A DNA stretch of 64,000 nucleotides from Rheinheimera aquimaris (lineage in GTDB: Bacteria > Pseudomonadota > Gammaproteobacteria > Enterobacterales > Alteromonadaceae). The stretch spans positions 620,001 through 684,000 of the forward strand of contig NZ_JAJAVQ010000004.1 in assembly GCF_020531985.1 (NCBI RefSeq), in the 5' to 3' direction. The translations under genes were made by a program, and so were the position numbers. The notes below the pieces were generated by a model. The model saw only the letters and a program-made list of their open reading frames with translations, was not told the DNA's origin and did not search any database. Shown piece by piece: positions 42,255 to 53,403 of this stretch (its first letter is position 1; each line of letters starts with the position of its first letter).

Positions 42255-42470
42255 ATGAAAAAACTACCTGTTAATATGCTGCATAGCTTGCTCTGGGCCG
42301 CGATTATTCTGCTGCTGGCCTGGTTATTCCGTGATACTGCGCAATCTCAGAACTGGTTGTTTTGTGTCATTGCATTGTGGTGCTGCAGCAATTGCCTGTT
42401 GCAAAACCGCCTGTGCCGGCGGCAAAAGCCCTGCACGACATTGAGCGAAACCGACAAGGAGCTTAAATGA
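42255..42470 (+). CDS. Small two-helix membrane protein
   Basis: Protein of 71 residues with two predicted helices (about 10-25 and 33-50) and a short tail with cysteines (CCSNCLLQNRLC). Its stop overlaps the start of the next gene (ATGA at 42467-42470), so both belong to one unit, divergent from the GntR operon. No family is known to me. Confidence 0.65.
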   Translation: MKKLPVNMLHSLLWAAIILLLAWLFRDTAQSQNWLFCVIALWCCSNCLLQNRLCRRQKPCTTLSETDKELK

Positions 42471-43975
42471 ACACTCTGCAGCAGTGCCTTAAAAGAATGC
42501 ATTTAATTTTATGCAGCTTAAAAAGCAAAAAGATACAAAGGGTTGTACTGTCAGGTTGTTTGTCACTGAGCATGTTATTGCTACCCGTTCAGGCTGAAAC
42601 CGCAGCAGAACCCGATTTGCATGGCGCCTGGGTTGGAACGTTGCAGGTTGGTAGCAGCCAGTTGCGGCTGCGCTTTAATATTAGCCGTGAGCAGGATCAG
42701 CAATATAGCGCGACAATGGACAGCATTGATCAGGGAGCCAGTGGCATTCCTGTTAGCCGGGTTAGTGTTAAACAACAACATATTGAGCTGGAAATACAAG
42801 CCGCACAGGCTGTCTATGTTGGCGAGTACCAGCAGGCTTCTGAGCAAATTCAAGGCAAGTGGCAGCAAGGCGGCCAGGCTTTTGATTTGATTCTGAGCCG
42901 TCAGCAACAGCAAGAGCGCAAACCACAGGATCCGGTAAAACCTTATCCGTATATTGAAGAGCAAATCAGTTTTAACAACGCTGCAGCGGGTATTCAACTG
43001 GCGGGCACGCTTACCAGGCCGGCAAATACATTGCACCCTGTGCCAGCTGTGGTGTTAATTTCAGGCTCGGGACCTCAGGACAGAGATCAGCAATTACTTG
43101 GTCACAGACCATTTTTGGTAATGGCCGACTACTTAACACGACAAGGTTTCGCGGTGCTGCGCTTTGACGATAGGGGTATTGGCAAATCTGGCGGAACATT
43201 TTTTCAGGCGACCAGTCTGGATTTCGCCAGTGACGTTGGCGCTGCAGTGCGCTATTTGCAGCAGCGGACAGAGGTTCGTGCCGATCAAATTGGCTTAATC
43301 GGCCACAGCGAAGGAGGGCTGATTGCGCCAGTGGTTGCGCAGCAGCAAGCTGGGGTCAGTTTTCTGGTGCTACTGGCTGCCCCTGGCGTAACCGGAGCAG
43401 AAGTGTCAGCTAATCAGTTTGAGCGTATGCTCGTTGCGCAAGGACTAACTGAAACAACAGTGAGACATGCGACCACAATCTATACCAATATGAATAAGCT
43501 TGCGGCAAGGCCGGAAGCGCCAACGGCTGCAGAGCTTAAGGCGTATTATCAAACGCAGTGGCAGGCATTGCCCGAAGAAATTAAGCAGCAACTTCTTCCT
43601 TTAGGGGGCGGGGCATTGTCCGCAGAGCGGCTGGCCGAATTGCAAAATGCATGGTTTCGCTATTTTCAGCAGCATGATCCCTATATGTGGCTAAGTAAGA
43701 CAACGCTGCCAACGCTGGTGCTGTACGGCAGCAAAGACCGGCAGCTGGATGCTGAGATAAATCTTACCGCCATTGAGCATGCGCTGCAGGCTGCCAAAAA
43801 CAACCAATATAAGTTGCTCCGGTTGCCAGGGCTAAATCACCTGTTTCAGGAAGCAAACACCGGGCGCTGGGATGAATATGCCAATATCACGCAAACACTA
43901 TCGCCGACGTTACTCAGCAATCTTGCTGACTGGTTGCTACAGGTGACCAGCAGCAATGCTTCTGAGCACCGTTAA
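42467..43975 (+). CDS. Exported serine alpha/beta hydrolase
   Basis: Protein of 502 residues with an N-terminal leader (about residues 24-43; LSGCLSLSMLLLPVQAET), a beta-rich domain (50-145), and an alpha/beta hydrolase domain: PAVVLISGSGPQDRDQQ, FDDRGIGKSGG, nucleophile GHSEGG (about residue 280), acid in LYGSKDRQLD and His in LPGLNHLFQ. It resembles S9/S33-type peptidases or esterases, acting in the periplasm. It is co-translated with the small membrane protein and probably under the divergent YtrA-type regulator. Confidence 0.82.
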   Translation: MNTLQQCLKRMHLILCSLKSKKIQRVVLSGCLSLSMLLLPVQAETAAEPDLHGAWVGTLQVGSSQLRLRFNISREQDQQYSATMDSIDQGASGIPVSRVSVKQQHIELEIQAAQAVYVGEYQQASEQIQGKWQQGGQAFDLILSRQQQQERKPQDPVKPYPYIEEQISFNNAAAGIQLAGTLTRPANTLHPVPAVVLISGSGPQDRDQQLLGHRPFLVMADYLTRQGFAVLRFDDRGIGKSGGTFFQATSLDFASDVGAAVRYLQQRTEVRADQIGLIGHSEGGLIAPVVAQQQAGVSFLVLLAAPGVTGAEVSANQFERMLVAQGLTETTVRHATTIYTNMNKLAARPEAPTAAELKAYYQTQWQALPEEIKQQLLPLGGGALSAERLAELQNAWFRYFQQHDPYMWLSKTTLPTLVLYGSKDRQLDAEINLTAIEHALQAAKNNQYKLLRLPGLNHLFQEANTGRWDEYANITQTLSPTLLSNLADWLLQVTSSNASEHR

Positions 43976-43987
43976 GGCTTAAAGCAA

Positions 43988-44012
43988 CGGGCTGTCGATG
44001 TATAACAGCCCG
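43988..44012. terminator. Hairpin between hydrolase and gltD
   Basis: Stem CGGGCTGT (43988-43995) and ACAGCCCG (44005-44012) with a nine-base loop, between the convergent hydrolase and gltD. On the minus strand a TTGCTTT stretch follows it, so it may terminate the gltBD transcript; for the plus strand there is no T run. Confidence 0.45.
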
Positions 44013-44052
44013 GGCGAAACAACGGGTTAGCTGCCTGCTTTGGGCTGCTATG

Positions 44053-45474
<1,422 letters not shown>

Positions 45475-48400
45475 CTACATCGCCTGCACCCGCAGCTCGG
45501 CAGACGAGCGTGCGCGGTGACCCAGCAAGGTGTTTACATCGCTGGTTTTCGGTTTTACCAGCTTGAATTTGCTTAAATAGCTGCCAAAGTCGTTTAAGAT
45601 CTTTTGCGCTTTTTCGCTGCCGGTTTCCTCTACGTGCTGGTGCAGCAAGCTACGCAGGTGCTCCTGCAGTATCGGCGTGCTGACATCCAGCGCTTCTACC
45701 AGCTCCGGGTTAAGCCTTAAGGCTAAATCATCCTGCTCATCTAACAGGTAGGCAAAGCCACCGGTCATACCGGCACCAAAGTTCACACCGGTGCAGCCGA
45801 GCACCACGACCACGCCGCCGGTCATATATTCGCAGCAGTTATCGCCTGTGCCTTCAACCACCGCCAGCGCGCCGGAGTTTCGTACCGCAAAGCGCTCGCC
45901 GACTTTACCGGCAGCATAAAGCCTGCCGCCGGTGGCGCCGTATAAACAGGTGTTACCGGCAATGGTAAAACCGTTTTTAGCAAAAGTAGCGCCCTTGGCC
46001 GGGTAAATCGCCAGCATACCGCCGGTCATGCCTTTACCGACGTAGTCGTTGGCATCGCCCTGCAGCGACATATGCAGGCCGCCGGCGTTCCATACACCAA
46101 AGCTCTGGCCGGCGGTGCCGTTTAAGCGGATACGGATAGGGTCGGTTGCCATGCCCTGGTTACCGTGCTGACGGGCAATAAAGCCCGACAGCGCAGCACC
46201 GACAGAGCGATCCGTATTGCGGATATTGACACTTAACTGGCCACCGCTTTTGTTCAGTACCATCTGCTCGCAGCGCGCTAACAGCTCCTGATTCAGCTTG
46301 CCCTGATCAAAGGGTGTGTTGTTTTGCACGCAGTACAGCGCTTTATCAGACTGCACGCCACTGGCCTGCAGGATCGGTGTTAAATCCAGCTTGGCCTGCT
46401 TTTGCGTTTCACTGTCTCTAACGCTTAATAAATCAGTGCGGCCGATAAGCTCGGTCAGCTCAGTTACACCCAGCTGTGCCATCAGCTCGCGCACTTCATA
46501 GGCTAAGAACTTAAAGTAGTTCATTACCATTTCCGGCAGGCCGTTAAAGTGATCGCGGCGTAGTGTTGCATCCTGAGTTGCTACACCGGTGGCGCAGTTA
46601 TTTAAATGGCAAATCCGCAGGAACTTACAGCCCAGCGCCACCATAGGGCCGGTACCAAAGCCAAAGCTTTCGGCACCTAAAATAGCGGCTTTAATCACAT
46701 CGAGGCCAGTTTTTAAGCCGCCATCGACTTGCAGCCGCACGCGGTCGCGCAGACCGTTTTCCACCAAGGCCTGATGCACTTCAGCTAAACCCAGCTCCCA
46801 CGGGCTACCGGCGTATTTCACCGACGTTAACGGGCTGGCGCCGGTGCCGCCGTCGTAACCGGAGACGGTAATGAGATCGGCATAGGCTTTAGCCACACCG
46901 GTGGCGATGGTGCCGATGCCTGGCTCTGATACCAGTTTTACTGATACAAGCGCCTGCGGGTTAACCTGTTTTAAATCGAAAATCAGCTGGGCTAAATCTT
47001 CAATCGAGTAAATATCATGGTGCGGCGGTGGTGATATCAAGGTCACACCAGGCACCGAATAGCGCAGGCGGGCAATTTCCGCAGTGACCTTTTCACCCGG
47101 CAGCTGGCCACCTTCGCCAGGCTTGGCGCCTTGTGCCACTTTGATTTGGATAACTTCAGCGTTAACCAAATAATGCGGCGTCACCCCAAAGCGGCCGGAA
47201 GCGACCTGCTTAATCTTGGAGTTTTTCTCGGTGCCAAAGCGGCGCGGGTCTTCGCCGCCTTCACCCGAGTTAGAACGCCCGCCTAAGCGGTTCATTGCTA
47301 TGGCTAAGGCTTCATGCGCTTCCGGGCTAAGTGCACCTATCGACATAGCGGCACTGTCAAAGCGCGGGTACAGCTTATCTTCAGTTTCAACCTGCTCCAG
47401 CGGTATAGCGGCCGCCGCGTTTAACTTAAACAAGTCGCGCAGGTGTGCTACCGGGCGCTGGTTAACAATGCCGCTGTACTGCTGGTAGTCCTCGTACTTG
47501 CCTGAGCGCACGGCTTTTTGCAGTGTTTGCACCACATCCGGGTTATAGGCGTGGTACTCGCCATCGTGCACGTATTTGAGTAAACCACCATGGTTAAGCG
47601 GCTTGCGTTTAAGCCAGGCCACGTTAGCCAGTTGCTGTACATCCTGCTCAAAATCAGCAAAACCGGCACCACCGAGGCGCGATGGGATATCAGCAAAGCA
47701 CTGGCGCATCACGGCTTTGTCGATGCCGACGGCTTCAAACAGGTTAGAGCAGCGGTAGCTGGCCACTGTTGAAATGCCCATTTTCGACATGATTTTGTAC
47801 AGGCCTTTATTAATGCCTTTACGGTAATTCAGTACAGCCTGGCGCGCACTTAGGGTAATAACGCCTTTTTCTACCAGTTGCTCGACTGTTTCATAGGCCA
47901 GGAACGGGTAAATACCGGTGGCGCCAAGGCCAATCAGCACGGCAAAGTGATGCGGATCGCGCGCGGTAGCCGTTTCGACAATAATGTTTGAGTCGCAGCG
48001 CAGCTGGGCATTTACCAGCGCATGCTGCACAGCACCCACGGCCATCGCTGCCGGTATTGGCAGTTTGCCCTGTTCAATACGCCGGTCGGTTAGCATCACC
48101 AGCACCACGTTGTTGTCGCGCACGGCGCTGATCACATCTTCACATAATTTACTGACCGCTTGTTCCAGGCTGAAACTGGCCGGGTCGAAGTTCAGTGAGA
48201 AGATCTGGTGTTTGTAGTACTTCTCGTCCGCTTGTTTTAACTGCTTTAAGTCGGAATACATCATCACCGGCGATTCAAACTGAATACGGCGGGCGTAACC
48301 GGCGGTTTCTTTAAACACGTTATGCTCGCGGCCAATACTGGTGGCCAGCGACATCACATGTGCTTCGCGCAGTGGGTCAATCGGCGGGTTGGTCACCTGA

Positions 48401-49935
48401 GCAAACTGCTGGCGGAAATAATCATACATAGTGCGTGGTTTGCGCGACAGCACAGCCATTGGCGTGTCATCACCCATGGAACCGACCGCTTCCTGGCCAT
48501 CTTTGGCCAGTACTGTCATCACCTGATCAATTTCTTCATAGCTGTAGTTAAACAGCTTATGGTAGGTCAGCATTTCGTCGTCAGTAAATACGCGCTTACC
48601 GATAAGATCGGTTTCGTATTTCTCATACGGTACCAGCCGCTGCACGTTGTTGTTCAGCCAGTCGCGGTAGGGGTGGCGTGCCATTAAATCAGCATCGATT
48701 TTATCTGAGCGCCAGATCTCACCGCTGGTAGTATCCACCGCCAGCATTTCACCCGGGCCAACGCGGCCTTTTTCAACCACTTCATCCGGCGTGTAATCCC
48801 AGATCCCCACTTCTGAAGCCAACGTGATCAATTTATCGCGCGTAATCACAAAGCGCGCCGGACGCAGGCCGTTACGGTCGAGGTTACAGGCAACATGTTG
48901 ACCATTGGTCATTACGATGCCGGCCGGGCCGTCCCACGGCTCCATATGCATGGAGTTAAATTCATAGAAGGCTTTTAAGTTGTCGTCCATTACGCGGTTG
49001 CCCTGCCAGGCAGGCGGCACCAATAAACGCATGGCGCGGAATAAGTCCATACCGCCGGCCAGTAGCAGTTCCAGCATGTTGTCAAGCGAGCTGGAATCTG
49101 AGCCGCTTTGGCTGACAAAAGGTGCGGCATCCTGTAAGTCGCTCAGCAGCGGCGAGGCAAACTTATACTGGCGCGCACGAGCCCACTGCCGGTTACCGGT
49201 AATGGTATTAATTTCGCCGTTATGGGCTAAAAAGCGAAATGGCTGTGCCAGCTGCCAGCGCGGCATGGTGTTGGTAGAAAAGCGCTGGTGGAACACACAA
49301 ATGGCGGTTTCCATGCGGATGTCAGCTAAATCGAGATAATAGCGCGGCAAATCAGCCGGCATCATCAGGCCTTTAAATACGGTAACCAGTGACGAGAAGC
49401 TGGGAATGTAAAAGTCGGCATCGTCAGTTAATTGCTTTTCAATGCGGCGGCGCACCATATACAGGCGGCGCTCTAAGTCATGATCGCCCCAGCCGTGCGG
49501 CGCGTTGACAATAACCTGGGAAATCGCCGGCATAGAGCTAAGCGCTAATGGGCCGAGCACACTGCTGTCGATTGGCACTGTGCGCCAGGCCACCAGCGTT
49601 AAGGTTTCGCGGGCAATTTCCTGCTCGATAATTTTTTTTGCCAGCGCTGCCTTTACCGGATCCTGGCTGAAGAAAATCATACCGACGCCGTACTTCTTCG
49701 CCAGGTTCCAGCCGTTCTCTTCGGCTATAGCCCGGAAGAAACTGTCGGGCTTTTGCATTAATAAGCCGCAGCCGTCACCGGTTTTACCATCGGCAGAAAT
49801 ACCGCCGCGATGTTGCATCCGATCGAGGCCATTTATCGCAGTTCTGACTATTCTGTGGCTGGCCGCGCCCTCCAGATGAGCGATAAGACCGAAGCCACAG
49901 TTCTCTCTAGCCTGACTGTGCTGGTACAACGCCAT
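45475..49935 (-). CDS. gltB: Glutamate synthase large subunit
   Basis: Alpha subunit of 1486 residues. The N terminus MALYQHSQARENCGFGLIAH gives the glutaminase nucleophile Cys after removal of a short propeptide. The FMN-binding synthase domain is seen in GGRSNSGEGGEDPRRF and DGGTGASPLTS, the 3Fe-4S cluster in CKFLRICHLNNCATG, and the C-terminal Gly-rich beta-helix repeats in ATGGRLYAAGKVGERF. The ATG at 49935 has GGAGG six bases upstream. The leader upstream is AT-rich with one ARG-box-like site. Confidence 0.97.
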   Translation of the reverse strand: MALYQHSQARENCGFGLIAHLEGAASHRIVRTAINGLDRMQHRGGISADGKTGDGCGLLMQKPDSFFRAIAEENGWNLAKKYGVGMIFFSQDPVKAALAKKIIEQEIARETLTLVAWRTVPIDSSVLGPLALSSMPAISQVIVNAPHGWGDHDLERRLYMVRRRIEKQLTDDADFYIPSFSSLVTVFKGLMMPADLPRYYLDLADIRMETAICVFHQRFSTNTMPRWQLAQPFRFLAHNGEINTITGNRQWARARQYKFASPLLSDLQDAAPFVSQSGSDSSSLDNMLELLLAGGMDLFRAMRLLVPPAWQGNRVMDDNLKAFYEFNSMHMEPWDGPAGIVMTNGQHVACNLDRNGLRPARFVITRDKLITLASEVGIWDYTPDEVVEKGRVGPGEMLAVDTTSGEIWRSDKIDADLMARHPYRDWLNNNVQRLVPYEKYETDLIGKRVFTDDEMLTYHKLFNYSYEEIDQVMTVLAKDGQEAVGSMGDDTPMAVLSRKPRTMYDYFRQQFAQVTNPPIDPLREAHVMSLATSIGREHNVFKETAGYARRIQFESPVMMYSDLKQLKQADEKYYKHQIFSLNFDPASFSLEQAVSKLCEDVISAVRDNNVVLVMLTDRRIEQGKLPIPAAMAVGAVQHALVNAQLRCDSNIIVETATARDPHHFAVLIGLGATGIYPFLAYETVEQLVEKGVITLSARQAVLNYRKGINKGLYKIMSKMGISTVASYRCSNLFEAVGIDKAVMRQCFADIPSRLGGAGFADFEQDVQQLANVAWLKRKPLNHGGLLKYVHDGEYHAYNPDVVQTLQKAVRSGKYEDYQQYSGIVNQRPVAHLRDLFKLNAAAAIPLEQVETEDKLYPRFDSAAMSIGALSPEAHEALAIAMNRLGGRSNSGEGGEDPRRFGTEKNSKIKQVASGRFGVTPHYLVNAEVIQIKVAQGAKPGEGGQLPGEKVTAEIARLRYSVPGVTLISPPPHHDIYSIEDLAQLIFDLKQVNPQALVSVKLVSEPGIGTIATGVAKAYADLITVSGYDGGTGASPLTSVKYAGSPWELGLAEVHQALVENGLRDRVRLQVDGGLKTGLDVIKAAILGAESFGFGTGPMVALGCKFLRICHLNNCATGVATQDATLRRDHFNGLPEMVMNYFKFLAYEVRELMAQLGVTELTELIGRTDLLSVRDSETQKQAKLDLTPILQASGVQSDKALYCVQNNTPFDQGKLNQELLARCEQMVLNKSGGQLSVNIRNTDRSVGAALSGFIARQHGNQGMATDPIRIRLNGTAGQSFGVWNAGGLHMSLQGDANDYVGKGMTGGMLAIYPAKGATFAKNGFTIAGNTCLYGATGGRLYAAGKVGERFAVRNSGALAVVEGTGDNCCEYMTGGVVVVLGCTGVNFGAGMTGGFAYLLDEQDDLALRLNPELVEALDVSTPILQEHLRSLLHQHVEETGSEKAQKILNDFGSYLSKFKLVKPKTSDVNTLLGHRARSSAELRVQAM

Positions 49936-50336
49936 GACACACCTCCACACTTGTCCTGATATTTAAATAAATATTTATTATTTTTGAATTATTATTCTTT
50001 TTGTTGTTTTTTGCTGCTGCTGAAAGAAAATAACGGTTACTCTTTCAGAGGTCAATGCGTTGTAGAGTATTTACTCTTGAAATGTTTAGCCATCTAAACG
50101 TTCAATTGCTGACAGGTATACCGGCATTTTGCTAAAAAAGCAAGCGCGATTTGTGGCATCACGCTGGGTGAATAGCGCAGAAAGCGTACTTCTGAAATTG
50201 AAAATTAATTACATGAATTGACGATATTTTTGCCATTAATAACAGTTGGCATAGCAAAAAAGCAACGATAACAGTTTATTAGTCGGGGTTGTTACCGCTG
50301 CTTAGTGCCATATTTATGCGGATTTGTGTTTTGCGC
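49936..50336. other. Leader region upstream of gltB
   Basis: These 401 bases hold no coding frame. Near gltB is the palindrome AATAAATATTTATT (49966-49979) and, 19 bases on from centre to centre, TGAATTATTATTC (49985-49997), which matches the ARG box of ArgR in 13 consecutive positions. In E. coli gltBD is controlled by several global regulators including ArgR, so ArgR control is plausible. The spacing differs from the usual paired boxes. I see no riboswitch. The far end (50040-50336) is probably the gltB promoter region. Confidence 0.4.
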
Positions 50337-51518
50337 TTAGCGCTCGAAAGTGCCTTTTACCAGCGCCTGTCCGTGCTGCACTAACAGCCTGCCTTTGGCA
50401 AATACGCTGTCGATGAGCAGGTCATCGCGGCGCAGCAACACCAGATCGGCATCCAACTGCGCGGCGAGACGGCCTTTTTGTTTTAACCCCAGCACTGCGG
50501 CCGGCGCTGCAGTAATGCTGCAGATAGCATCGCTTAAGGCGACCTGATGTTTTTGTACTGCATCGCGTGCAGCCTGGTAAAGGCTTTGTACACTGCCAAC
50601 CTGCAGCCCAAGCAGCTCGCCTTCGTCGTTATAAATTGGCAGGCTGGCATTGCCATCGGAGCTGAGTGTCAATTGCATAGCATTGATGCCAAACGCCAGC
50701 GCTTCGGCCAAAGCCGCAGCAGCCGCCACTTCGCCGTGTTTTAAATCAAAGTCGGTGGTGCTGGTCGTGAAATCAATCACACCGCCTTTGCCGGCAAACT
50801 CTAAACCGGCTTCAAATACCCGGCGGTTTCGGTTCATATGGGTCGGGTAGAACTGCTTCAGTTTTAATTCCGTACCGGCGACAGCCTGATAAATGGGTTG
50901 TAAAATACGTTCGCCAGCGCCCATATGCACACTGACCACGCCACTTTTACCCGACAAAATGCCACCAACGCGGGCGGCGGCTGCCACTTTGCGGATTTCG
51001 TCGGTAGTGGGCTGTGACGAGCGGTGATCGCTGATAGCGATTTCACCAACACCGATAAATTTATCAATCAGGATTAAATCATCGGTAATATTGCCGGTTA
51101 GAGTGCGGCAGGGGATTTCATAAGAACCGGTATGGCAATAGGTGCTGATGCCTTCGGTTTCCAGCGCATGGGCTTTAGCCAGCAGATTCGTTAGCGTTCG
51201 GGTGGTAGCATCGGTACCTAGCACGCCAATGGCGGTAGTGACACCACCTAAAGTAGCGTCGGTCAGCTGCATTTCCGGCGTGCGGGTAGCAAAGCCACCT
51301 TCACCGCCGCCGCCAATAAAATGTACCAGCGAGTCGACAAAGCCCGGCGTAAGGTAAAAGTCCTTAGCGTCGATTACCGTTACCGGCAGGTTGGAGCCGG
51401 CCAGATTAAAGTCTTCTCCAATAGCGGCAATGGTATTGCCACTGACAACTACGTCTTTTTTGCCGAGACTGTGCGGGGCCAGCAGTTCAGCATTTTTTAT
51501 CAGAATAATGTTGTTCAA
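50337..51518 (-). CDS. iadA: Isoaspartyl dipeptidase (M38)
   Basis: Amidohydrolase-family beta-aspartyl peptidase, about 393 residues. IadA marks are IGGGGEGGFATRTPEM, GVLGTDATTR, ISDHRSSQP, VVSVHMGAGER, PTHMNRN and LSSDGNASLP. Expected metal ligands are mostly present (His in SVHMG, His in PTHMN, Asp in SSDG), but the usual HVH reads LVH and the bridging Lys is Glu (GEIAISDHR). The likely start is TTG 51518 with AAGG eight bases upstream; GTG 51539 is the alternative. It probably cleaves beta-Asp-Arg or similar isopeptides brought in by the transporter upstream. Confidence 0.85.
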   Translation of the reverse strand: MNNIILIKNAELLAPHSLGKKDVVVSGNTIAAIGEDFNLAGSNLPVTVIDAKDFYLTPGFVDSLVHFIGGGGEGGFATRTPEMQLTDATLGGVTTAIGVLGTDATTRTLTNLLAKAHALETEGISTYCHTGSYEIPCRTLTGNITDDLILIDKFIGVGEIAISDHRSSQPTTDEIRKVAAAARVGGILSGKSGVVSVHMGAGERILQPIYQAVAGTELKLKQFYPTHMNRNRRVFEAGLEFAGKGGVIDFTTSTTDFDLKHGEVAAAAALAEALAFGINAMQLTLSSDGNASLPIYNDEGELLGLQVGSVQSLYQAARDAVQKHQVALSDAICSITAAPAAVLGLKQKGRLAAQLDADLVLLRRDDLLIDSVFAKGRLLVQHGQALVKGTFER

Positions 51519-51547
51519 AATAATAACCTTAAACAGCACTCAGGCTG

Positions 51548-53032
51548 CTATTGATAAGCGACAGCGACGGCAATAAACATAAAGCTACTTGCCAGCGCAA
51601 ACAGGCATAGCTGCAGTTTCCAGACAAAACGCAACCAGACTGTCCAATCAACCCGCACGACGCCAAGACAGCCGATTAAGGCGGCAGAAGTGGGAATAAT
51701 ACAGTTGGTTAAGCCATCACCAAGCTGAAACGCCAATACCGCAATCTGGCGTGAAAGCCCGACTAAATCGGCCAGCGGCGCAATAAGTGGCATAGTCAGT
51801 GCGGCCTGACCGGAGCCGGAGGCAACAAAGAAATTAATCACTGATTGGATCACCAGCATCAGCCAGGCCGATAAATATGCTGGTAAATCGCCAAGCAGTT
51901 GCCCGCTGTAATACAACAGGGTATTGAGCACCGATGGTGACTCGGCATTGTCGCCACCTAACAGCAGCACTATACCTTTGGCCATACCGACAATCAGTGC
52001 TGCAGGCAATAGCTCGGCTGCACCGTGTTTAAAGCCATCAGCGGCGTCATTCATACTAAAACGCTTACCCATTACCGCGATAACGGCAATTACCACCCCT
52101 ATGGTAAAAAATTGGCTGGCAATTTCCGGAATGTAATACTGCCTGACGGTTACGCCCCAGATTATCCAGACTAAGCCGGCAAAAAACGCCAGCAGAATGA
52201 TGGAGTCCAGAGCGTTATATTGGTTTTTCGCGCTGTCACTTTGCTCTGAGCGCAGTTTTTGGTCGCTGGCAAAACTAAGCGATAGTTCAGGCTGAGCCTT
52301 AATTTTTGCGGCATATTTGATGGTGAAAATAATGCCAAACAGCGTGAACACTGCCCACATCACAATCCGTAGGTCACTGCCGGATAACAGCGGGATTTCA
52401 GCAATGCCCTGAGCTATAGCGACATTAAACGGGTTCATCCACGAAGTGGCAAAACCGATTTGGGTGGCAACATAGGTGACCAGTACTGTGGTAATAGCAT
52501 CGTAACCCAGCGCCAGCATCAGCGGCAGTAGTACTATGCAAAAGGCAATGGCTTCTTCGCCCATACCAAACACAGCGCCGCCTAACGAAAATAAACCAAA
52601 CATCAGCGGGATAAATAAAAACTGCATGCGCTGGGTTTTGGCGATAAGCGCCAGGATGCCATTGTGGATAGCACCGGTTTTCATAATGATGCCAAAGGCA
52701 CCACCGGTCAGCAGAGTAAAAGCAATAACGCCAACGGCGGAGCCCCATTTATCGCCCGATACCAGGCCCTCAAAGGCATAATTAAAAAAGCCAATACCTC
52801 CGCCTTCAGCAAACAGCGGTGCACCTTGTTCAGCGTCATGGTGCAGCGTAAAGCTGTTAGGGTCGATTTTGCTTTTCAGTTTGGCGGCGCCTTCAGTAAT
52901 TGGCGCTGGCTCCAGCATAGTAAAAGAGCCGGCAGGCACCAGATGGGATGCCAGTGCTGCCAGTATCATGACAAAAAACAGAATGATAAAGGCGTCAGGC
53001 ATCGATACCGGTTTGTTTGTTACGGCGGACAT
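51548..53032 (-). CDS. yfcC: YfcC family transporter
   Basis: Membrane transporter of 494 residues and about 12 helices, of the YfcC/DcuC-like group: PDAFIILFFVMILAALASHLVPAG, IMKTGAIHNGILALIAKT, FGMGEEAIAFCIVLLPLMLALGYD and ASGSGQAALTMPLIAPLADLVGLSRQ are all typical. The group is annotated as putative basic amino acid antiporters. It lies nine to 29 bases before iadA in one operon (depending on the iadA start) and divergent from a secreted cyanophycinase, so the imported substrate is probably a beta-Asp-Arg dipeptide or arginine (inference). Confidence 0.85.
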   Translation of the reverse strand: MSAVTNKPVSMPDAFIILFFVMILAALASHLVPAGSFTMLEPAPITEGAAKLKSKIDPNSFTLHHDAEQGAPLFAEGGGIGFFNYAFEGLVSGDKWGSAVGVIAFTLLTGGAFGIIMKTGAIHNGILALIAKTQRMQFLFIPLMFGLFSLGGAVFGMGEEAIAFCIVLLPLMLALGYDAITTVLVTYVATQIGFATSWMNPFNVAIAQGIAEIPLLSGSDLRIVMWAVFTLFGIIFTIKYAAKIKAQPELSLSFASDQKLRSEQSDSAKNQYNALDSIILLAFFAGLVWIIWGVTVRQYYIPEIASQFFTIGVVIAVIAVMGKRFSMNDAADGFKHGAAELLPAALIVGMAKGIVLLLGGDNAESPSVLNTLLYYSGQLLGDLPAYLSAWLMLVIQSVINFFVASGSGQAALTMPLIAPLADLVGLSRQIAVLAFQLGDGLTNCIIPTSAALIGCLGVVRVDWTVWLRFVWKLQLCLFALASSFMFIAVAVAYQ

Positions 53033-53403
53033 AAGGGGTACCTGTAAAGTAGCTGATAAAAACAGTATGCCTCTGTTAGGAAGCGATATTTATTCTTTGG
53101 TTTAAAGTGGATGATGGCAGCGGTAAACGCCAGCCAGGCACGGTTTAATGCCTGACATGTGTCTACTCGTTAAACCACTCTGACAGGTAGTAAGACGAGT
53201 AATGATATGAACTCAGCGTAAAGGCTTTTTTCAGCATATCGTTACCGGAAAATGAATGTTAAATGAATTTAACCCTGATATTAGAATTACTGCTAATTGG
53301 CAAAGAAGTCAATACAGGATAATCTATGTCCACTTTATTTTAGGGTTGCTATCTGTCGTAGTGGTAGTTAAACACGTCTGCGCTAATTATAAGAAAGAGA
53401 ACA
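53033..53403. other. Divergent promoter region of the cyanophycin genes
   Basis: A 371-base region between the YfcC and cyanophycinase genes, AT-rich, without supported genes. GTTAAAT (53258-53264) and ATTTAAC (53267-53273) form a near-continuous palindrome with a two-base centre, which may bind a regulator that controls both directions. No regulator gene is nearby. Confidence 0.45.
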
